Source: an uncultured Bacteroides sp.
GTDB lineage: Bacteria; Bacteroidota; Bacteroidia; Bacteroidales; Bacteroidaceae
Assembly: GCA_905198575.1 (NCBI GenBank)
Contig: CAJKDC010000090.1
Coordinates: forward strand, 1 to 11,236
DNA: 11,236 nt
Reading direction: 5' to 3'
Shown: positions 6,960-11,236 of the stretch, in pieces
How the letters are laid out: every line of letters begins with the position of its first letter
Numbering within the stretch: position 1 is the stretch's first letter
The notes under the pieces: model-generated
What the model was told of the DNA's origin: nothing
Databases searched by the model: none
Seen by the model: the letters and a program-made list of their open reading frames with translations, nothing else
Program-made: the position numbers and the translations under genes

Positions 6960-7862
6960 ATGAAAATAACTCGTATACTTCTTTCATTCTGCTTTTTGAT
7001 GGTAGCTGCGGTTGCAGTTGCGCAAACCGGTTTGGACACGTTGAAACGTGAATTGCAGTACGAAATAAAATCTTATCCGGCTACAGTAGGAGTGGCCCTT
7101 ATCGTAAACGGACGTGATACGCTGGCACTGAACAATGAGGTGCAATATCCCTTGATGAGCGTCTTCAAGTTTCATCAGGCATTGGCGGTGGCCGATTATC
7201 TGCAACGCAACCGGCTGACGTTTGATACACCTGTGGCAGTGCAGAAAGTGGACTTGAAGGAGAATACCTACAGTCCGCTGCGCGACAAGTATCCGCAGGG
7301 AGGTGTGACAAAGACGGTGGGAGAGCTGCTGGCCTATACGCTGCAGCTCAGTGACAACAATGCCTGCGACATCCTGTTCGACCGTTTTGTGAGTGTGGCC
7401 GAAACCGATGCATACATCCGCCGGCAGGGGATCTCGGACTTTGCCATCGTAGCCAATGAGGATGATATGCATGCCGACCTGGATAAATGTTACCGGAACT
7501 GGACTTCGCCGCTGGCTGCTGTTCGTCTGCTTGATAAGTTCATAACCGGCAAGACGGTGACGGGAGCTTATCAGGATTTCCTGCAGCAGACGATGACGGC
7601 CTGTACGACGGGAACGGCCCGGCTGCCTTACCCCTTGCAGGGTACGGAGGCGGTGCTGGGACACAAGACCGGAACCGGCGACCGGAACGAGCGCGGGGAG
7701 TACATCGGCATAAACGATATCGGCTTCGTACTGCTTCCCGGTGGGAACCGCTATGTGATAGCTGTCCTTGTGAAAGACTCGCGGGCGTCGTACGAGGAAA
7801 CCGAAGCGATGATTGGCCGGGTATCGGAGATAGTTTATAAGCACATCAAACATCTTTTTTAA
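6960..7862 (+). CDS. Class A beta-lactamase, subclass A2 (PER/CblA/CepA-like)
   Basis: This periplasmic serine beta-lactamase hydrolyses penicillins and/or cephalosporins; relatives in Bacteroides are mostly cephalosporinases. It has 300 residues from the ATG at 6960, the usual length. That start gives a signal peptide (residues 1-21, cleavage AVA-Q); an in-frame ATG at 6939 would add seven residues before it and lies almost at the predicted transcription start. Active-site motifs are complete: Ser67-x-x-Lys70 (SVFK), Ser131-Asp-Asn (SDN), a probable omega-loop Glu167 in ANEDDMHAD followed by YRNWTSP, and Lys236-Thr-Gly (GHKTGTG). The SVFKFH, QLSDNNACDIL and NEDDMHAD stretches resemble CblA/PER proteins more than TEM. 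The gene is intact. The lipoprotein gene starts 22 bases after its stop, so the two are probably co-transcribed. The exact substrate profile cannot be read from sequence, and I do not recognise a named allele. Confidence 0.9.
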   Translation: MKITRILLSFCFLMVAAVAVAQTGLDTLKRELQYEIKSYPATVGVALIVNGRDTLALNNEVQYPLMSVFKFHQALAVADYLQRNRLTFDTPVAVQKVDLKENTYSPLRDKYPQGGVTKTVGELLAYTLQLSDNNACDILFDRFVSVAETDAYIRRQGISDFAIVANEDDMHADLDKCYRNWTSPLAAVRLLDKFITGKTVTGAYQDFLQQTMTACTTGTARLPYPLQGTEAVLGHKTGTGDRNERGEYIGINDIGFVLLPGGNRYVIAVLVKDSRASYEETEAMIGRVSEIVYKHIKHLF

Positions 7863-7884
7863 ATCATATAAACATTACAACACT

Positions 7885-8841
7885 ATGAGAAAAGAATTTC
7901 TATTTTTGTCTGTATCGGCGCTGCTGGCAGCTTCGTGCAGCAAAGAGAAGGCATCTTTCAGTGAAGAACAGTTTTTGGGAAAATGGCATGAGGTGATGCC
8001 GGTGAATCAGCACTTTGTGCAGGGAGTAGATTTGCAGAAAGGCGGTCAGGCTGAATCTATCGGAATGGCAACCTTGAAGTACGACAGCTGGAAATTGCAG
8101 CAGGCTGGCGGCGGTTGCGACATCATACTTACGGGCGAGAGCATCGGTAACGGACAGACCATCCGTTTCAGTGATACGCTGCGTGTTATCTCACTGCAAA
8201 ACGATACCCTGACACTGGGCAAGGGAGATATGTACCGCATCCAGTATACGAAGGCTGACGCGCAGTCCGGGCTGATAGGCGGAAGCGATGCGGCAAAGGG
8301 GTATACTTACTCGAAGGTGCTCGACAAGAAGATACGGATATTCGAGGCAGGTATGCCTGTACTTTCGGCCACAGACCCGCAGGCAACGCTGGCCGGTTAT
8401 GTGGTATTCCCTCAAGACTCTTCGAAAGCTGAACTCTTTTTACCCGAAGAAACAGTGGTGCTGGAGCGCCGCACGCGTCCTGACGGAACAGCGGTGTGGA
8501 ACGTAGAAGACGACGATACCTACATGCTCGAAAAACAGGCCCGCGAGTGGCTGGTAACCCGCTGTGGCCAGGTGCTGTATGTTTCTACGGGATGCAGCAA
8601 TGTGATTAAGACTGAGTTTGCCGGTGAGGGAGGCGAGACTTTTACCGCTTCCTTCTTTACGCAGGCAGGGGTGGCACAGATTGCATATCAGGGGGTGAAT
8701 CATGTTCTTTACCAGTATCGTACGGCTTCGGGTTATGGATATAAGAATCCGTTTGTCGACATTCGTGGCAAAGGCAAGGAGGTAACGCTGACCGACCTGG
8801 CTACCGGAAAAACCTGTCAGTTTAGCGAAAAGAATAAGTAG
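7885..8841 (+). CDS. Lipoprotein with lipocalin-like N-terminal and MliC-like C-terminal regions
   Basis: The 318-residue protein begins with a lipoprotein signal peptide (MRKEFLFLSVSALLAASC, acylated Cys18), so it should be membrane-anchored in the envelope. Residues about 28-123 (FLGKWHEVMPVNQ... GDMYRIQYTK) look like the lipocalin-like domain frequent in Bacteroides lipoproteins. The middle part (about 155-235) I do not recognise. The last 80 residues follow the pattern of MliC-type lysozyme inhibitors: a beta-rich stretch, the turn ASGYGY (281-286), then KGKEVTL and a closing Cys311 that could pair with Cys237. MliC proteins bind the lysozyme active site through such a Ser-Gly turn, but the match here is by eye and could be superficial. 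The gene follows the beta-lactamase by 22 bases and ends before a bidirectional terminator, so it probably belongs to the same transcript. Confidence 0.75.
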   Translation: MRKEFLFLSVSALLAASCSKEKASFSEEQFLGKWHEVMPVNQHFVQGVDLQKGGQAESIGMATLKYDSWKLQQAGGGCDIILTGESIGNGQTIRFSDTLRVISLQNDTLTLGKGDMYRIQYTKADAQSGLIGGSDAAKGYTYSKVLDKKIRIFEAGMPVLSATDPQATLAGYVVFPQDSSKAELFLPEETVVLERRTRPDGTAVWNVEDDDTYMLEKQAREWLVTRCGQVLYVSTGCSNVIKTEFAGEGGETFTASFFTQAGVAQIAYQGVNHVLYQYRTASGYGYKNPFVDIRGKGKEVTLTDLATGKTCQFSEKNK

Positions 8842-8867
8842 CCTATCGGTTCTGTAAAAAAATAGGA

Positions 8868-8911
8868 AGAGCCGTATCCCTTCACACAGTGTGGTGTTGC
8901 GATACGGCTCT
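8868..8911. terminator. Bidirectional terminator between convergent genes
   Basis: AGAGCCGTATC (8868-8878) pairs perfectly with GATACGGCTCT (8901-8911) around a 22-base loop that holds its own CACAC/GTGTG mini-stem. On the minus strand a T7 run follows a few bases after the stem, and on the plus strand TATTTGTT follows. It serves both the lipoprotein gene (plus) and the fucosidase gene (minus, ending at 8923). Confidence 0.8.
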
Positions 8912-8922
8912 ATTTGTTGAGG

Positions 8923-10323
8923 TTATTGTGCTACGTGGAATATGCTGAAATTACGGATAAGCGGTTCGGCTGTACACTGCTCGATGATCAGGCGGAACGA
9001 TTTGGCATTCACGGCAGGGAACGACTCGATGCGCTTGTGGCCTACGGCGGTACCCTTGGCTACGGTCGTCCATTTGCCGTCGGTAAGCGCTTCTACGCGG
9101 TAAGCGCGGATACGCTCTCCGCCGGTGATGCCTTCCTGAATCATATAATAGTTGGCAGTTTCCACCTTGCCGGTGGTCAGTGTCAGTTTCTTCTTGCCCT
9201 GTCCTGAAGTTTCGGCCAGCGGCTGGCTGAAGCGGCGCTTAATCTCGGCTCCCCACTCCTGCAGACGGGTAACATCACCCTGCGGTATCACCCCGTCCGG
9301 GTTGGGAGTCAGTCCGATCATCAGTGTCGCATTGCGTCCCACAGACTTTTCGTACATATCCATTAGGTCGTTCAGCGGATAGACTGCCTTGTCGTCATCG
9401 CCCGGTTCCCAGAACCACTCGTGACGGCCGTTGTATCCGCGCAGCGGAGCATCCGCCATGGCCGGAACCCAGAACTTACCATTAGAGTCGCCGTGCGCCA
9501 GCAGTTTGTTGTGGTCGGCCGCAGATTCGGTGGCATTGCTGTGGCTGTACGGGTAGGGGAAGCTCGACCAGCACGGATAGCCTACAGTTCCGCTTTCCGA
9601 GCCACCCCAGCGCAGGGCGGCACGGTTTACATTATGATAGAACAGACATTCCGGCTGATACTTGTTTACGATAGGCTCGACGTCCGGTCCCAGTCCTTTG
9701 GGGTCGTCGGCACCCCCGTCGAACCAGATCATGAACAGGTCGCCGTAGCGGGTACAAAGCTCTGTCACCATTTTCTCGCACAGCCGCTTGTACCATTCCT
9801 GCCGGTTGCGGGCAAACTCGCCTTCGCCTTCGGCCTTAAAATTGTGGATACCCAGCAGGGAATTCCAGCGGATGCCGATGTAGATGCCCGGCTGCAAGCC
9901 GTATTTACGACATGAGTTTACAAAGTCGCGCACCACGTCGCCTTTTCCGTCGCGCCATTTCACGGCCTTCAGGCAGTAAGGATTTACGTCACTTTACCAC
10001 AGGCCGAAACCGGTTTCGTGCGTGGCCGTGAGGATGGCAAACTTGGCACCGGCTGCCTTGGCTGCCTGTACCCACTGGTCAGTATCCAAGTGCTCGGGGT
10101 TGAAGATGTTGTAATCCTCTATCGGGTTGATGCGGTTGTTTCCCTGACCGTATATCTGGCCGTCGAATACATGAAGGTCGTAATGAAACACGACACCCAT
10201 TTCGGCCTCGTGCCATTTAAGCTGGTGAGGAGCTGGTTTGGGACCGTCGTAGTTGGTATCACGTGCTTGAACTGCTGTACATAGGGCAAGTGCGGTGAGT
10301 ACTGTCAATAATGTCTTTTTCAT
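8923..10323 (-). pseudogene. GH29 alpha-L-fucosidase with an in-frame ochre codon
   Basis: The gene encodes a secreted exo-fucosidase that would release alpha-L-fucose from host glycans. Read through, it spans 467 codons, normal for the family. Residues 1-20 are a signal peptide (MKKTLLTVLTALALCTAVQA). The catalytic barrel starts with HQLKWHEAEMGVVFHYDLH and ATHETGFGLW; the nucleophile should be Asp202 in IWFDGG. The C-terminal about 90 residues look like a discoidin/F5-8C-type beta-sandwich. Codon 110 (9994-9996) is TAA, where relatives read LWQSDVNPYC as I recall, so a CAA-to-TAA change is likely. No other lesion or frameshift exists, which implies a recent mutation or a sequence error. Without readthrough the product is a 109-residue fragment lacking the nucleophile; a GTG at 9963 could start the rest but would have no signal peptide. 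It has its own promoter, divergent from the exonuclease gene. Confidence 0.87.
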
Positions 10324-10396
10324 ATATTTATTATTTAAGATAGATTTGTACAGATTTTTCTTGTCAGGTGAATGAAATATGTGTAAAGCATAGCCG

Positions 10397-10427
10397 TAAA
10401 GATAAGGAAAATTTGTATTCCAACAAA
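10397..10427 (-). promoter_or_regulatory. Promoter of the fucosidase gene
   Basis: The minus strand reads TTTG (10424-10427), a 19-base spacer, then TATCTTTA (10397-10404), one base off TAnnTTTG. This is among the best-matching promoters in the window. The leader to the ATG at 10323 would be about 65-70 bases. Confidence 0.65.
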
Positions 10428-10437
10428 AATAACTATT

Positions 10438-10467
10438 TTTGCTGGGAATGGTTCTTGATTGATTTTG
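10438..10467 (+). promoter_or_regulatory. Possible promoter of the exonuclease gene
   Basis: TTTG (10438-10441) and TGATTTTG (10460-10467, one base off TAnnTTTG) are spaced by 18 bases. The predicted start of transcription near 10474 leaves about 22 bases before the ATG at 10496. The site lies back-to-back with the fucosidase promoter, 11 bases apart. Confidence 0.38.
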
Positions 10468-10495
10468 TGACTTTCTTTATTCTTTGATTATTCGT

Positions 10496-11017
10496 ATGTC
10501 CCCAATAAAAAACATAAATTTCATTGCAATAGACTTCGAAACAGCTACCTCCAGTCGCACTTCTGTCTGTGAGGTAGGCATCTGCGTAGTGCGGAACGGT
10601 GAAGTAGCAGAAACCCGCTCGTGGCTGGTGCGTCCTGAGGACAACCGTTATCACTATCGCAACATACAGATACATGCTATCCGGCCGGAAGATACGGAGG
10701 ATGCGCCCGACTTTCGTCAGGTTTGGGAGGAAATAGAGCGGACTTACCTTGATGAGTTCAGCACGCTGGTAGCACACAATGTGCCATTTGACAGGAGTTG
10801 CCTGCAGCATACGGCTGCACTGTACAGGCTGCATCTGCCACCGCTGGAGTGGAAATGTTCTTTGCAGACGGCCCGCAAGATTTATGCTTTCGGGTGTAAT
10901 ACGTTGGACTACCTTTGCGACCGGCTGGATATTCCGAAGGGAACACACCACCGTGCCGGCGATGATGCCGAGATGTGTGCACGGCTCTATCTGCGGGAAC
11001 TGGAGGATATGGTGTAA
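10496..11017 (+). CDS. DnaQ-like DEDDh 3'-5' exonuclease
   Basis: This 173-residue cytoplasmic protein is a stand-alone exonuclease domain of the DnaQ/Pol III epsilon superfamily. All catalytic positions are visible: Asp13 and Glu15 in AIDFET (Exo I), Asp99 in AHNVPFD (Exo II), and His152 with Asp157 in HHRAGDDAEM (Exo III, H-x-A-x-x-D, hence DEDDh). The ATG at 10496 is chosen; a TTG four codons earlier keeps the frame but adds nothing typical. With no fused polymerase, helicase or BRCT domain it is unlikely to be the replicative epsilon subunit itself. It more probably acts in repair, proofreading in trans, or RNA trimming. It diverges from the fucosidase and converges on the citrate synthase gene, with a hairpin between. 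The gene is intact. Confidence 0.87.
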   Translation: MSPIKNINFIAIDFETATSSRTSVCEVGICVVRNGEVAETRSWLVRPEDNRYHYRNIQIHAIRPEDTEDAPDFRQVWEEIERTYLDEFSTLVAHNVPFDRSCLQHTAALYRLHLPPLEWKCSLQTARKIYAFGCNTLDYLCDRLDIPKGTHHRAGDDAEMCARLYLRELEDMV

Positions 11018-11024
11018 AATACTC

Positions 11025-11082
11025 AAAAAGCCGTTTTTGCTCTTTTACTGCTGATGCATATAGAACGAAAACGGCTTTTTTC
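11025..11082. terminator. Bidirectional terminator between exonuclease and citrate synthase genes
   Basis: AAAAAGCCGTTTT (11025-11037) pairs perfectly with AAAACGGCTTTTT (11068-11080). The stem can extend inward by a G-T wobble and one more pair, and it is flanked by A and T runs on the two sides, as expected of a terminator used from both directions. The loop is about 26 bases. It starts 7 bases after the exonuclease stop and ends about 28 bases before the convergent stop. Confidence 0.85.
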
Positions 11083-11109
11083 AATTATTCACTTGTCAGG
11101 CTACCAGCC

Positions 11110-11236
11110 TCAGCGCTCCGAGATAGGTGTATAGTCCACTTCTTCCAGTACATTCTTATAGGCAGGGCGGATGATGCGTCGTCCTTCGAAGTTCAGTTCC
11201 TCGATACGGTGTGCCGTCCATCCCACGATACGTGCC
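11110..11236 (-). CDS. gltA: C-terminal end of a probable citrate synthase, cut by the window edge
   Basis: The last 41 residues of a minus-strand gene are visible, ending in TGA at 11110-11112. They read ARIVGWTAHRIEEL followed by RIIRPAYKNV and a short acidic tail. The R-x-V-G-W-x-A-H segment, followed at about 12-15 residues by IRP-x-Y, matches the C-terminal active-site region of citrate synthases, where the Arg contacts citrate. The TCA-cycle enzyme condenses acetyl-CoA with oxaloacetate; a 2-methylcitrate synthase cannot be ruled out from this fragment. Confidence 0.72.
   Translation of the reverse strand, partial: ARIVGWTAHRIEELNFEGRRIIRPAYKNVLEEVDYTPISER

Noticed and set aside
6984..7853. 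A long open frame antisense to the beta-lactamase gene (289 codons).
   Set aside because: The plus-strand frame carries all beta-lactamase motifs; the antisense product resembles nothing and the frame is a by-product of GC-rich codon use.
6134..8066. The 13-mer AATCTATCGGAAT shared by the starts of the NYN and lipoprotein genes (6134-6146 and 8054-8066).
   Set aside because: The two copies lie in different codon contexts inside unrelated proteins; a single 13-base match in 11 kb is plausibly chance.
5398..9996. Stop-codon reassignment, as seen in some gut phages, to explain the two in-frame stops.
   Set aside because: The two codons differ (TAG and TAA), and intact genes here end with TAG, TAA and TGA at normal family lengths, so the standard code holds.

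Overview
The window reads as a piece of a Bacteroidales chromosome, most likely a gut Bacteroides or Phocaeicola; I cannot name the species. Four things point there: Bacteroides-type promoters (TTTG, about 19-20 bases, then TAnnTTTG) instead of E. coli-type ones; AT-rich leaders without Shine-Dalgarno sequences; several exported hydrolases; and gene families typical of these organisms (HydF of an anaerobic [FeFe]-hydrogenase pathway, GH29 fucosidase, subclass A2 beta-lactamase, Rpn-type PD-(D/E)XK protein, AraC regulator).

Layout. Bases 1-1089 hold the 3' part of hydF with its terminator. A secreted calcineurin-like phosphoesterase lies on the minus strand (1346-2344). Upstream of it is an AraC-type regulator (2447-3097) that has lost its N-terminal part at the edge of an IS1634-like insertion sequence (about 3099-4799, 14-bp inverted repeats). 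Beyond the element come an Rpn-like nuclease gene with an in-frame amber codon (4951-5862) and a NYN/PIN-like nuclease (6118-6735) with its own terminator. A class A beta-lactamase (6960-7862) and a lipocalin-like lipoprotein (7885-8841) form a two-gene unit. A bidirectional terminator separates it from a convergent GH29 alpha-L-fucosidase (8923-10323, minus strand) that carries an in-frame ochre codon. Divergent from the fucosidase is a DEDDh exonuclease (10496-11017). The last bases hold the 3' end of a probable citrate synthase on the minus strand.

How the genes work together. Most are independent units, each with its own promoter or terminator. The clearest functional grouping is beta-lactamase plus lipoprotein, which look co-transcribed and both act in the envelope. 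The lipoprotein's last 80 or so residues resemble MliC-type lysozyme inhibitors, so the pair may protect peptidoglycan, but this is inference. The AraC remnant and the phosphoesterase probably once formed a regulator-target pair.

The most notable signal is gene decay: one IS truncation with no matching N-terminal half on the far side, and two single-codon nonsense lesions in otherwise clean frames. I found no CRISPR array, tRNA, rRNA or convincing new multi-gene system.
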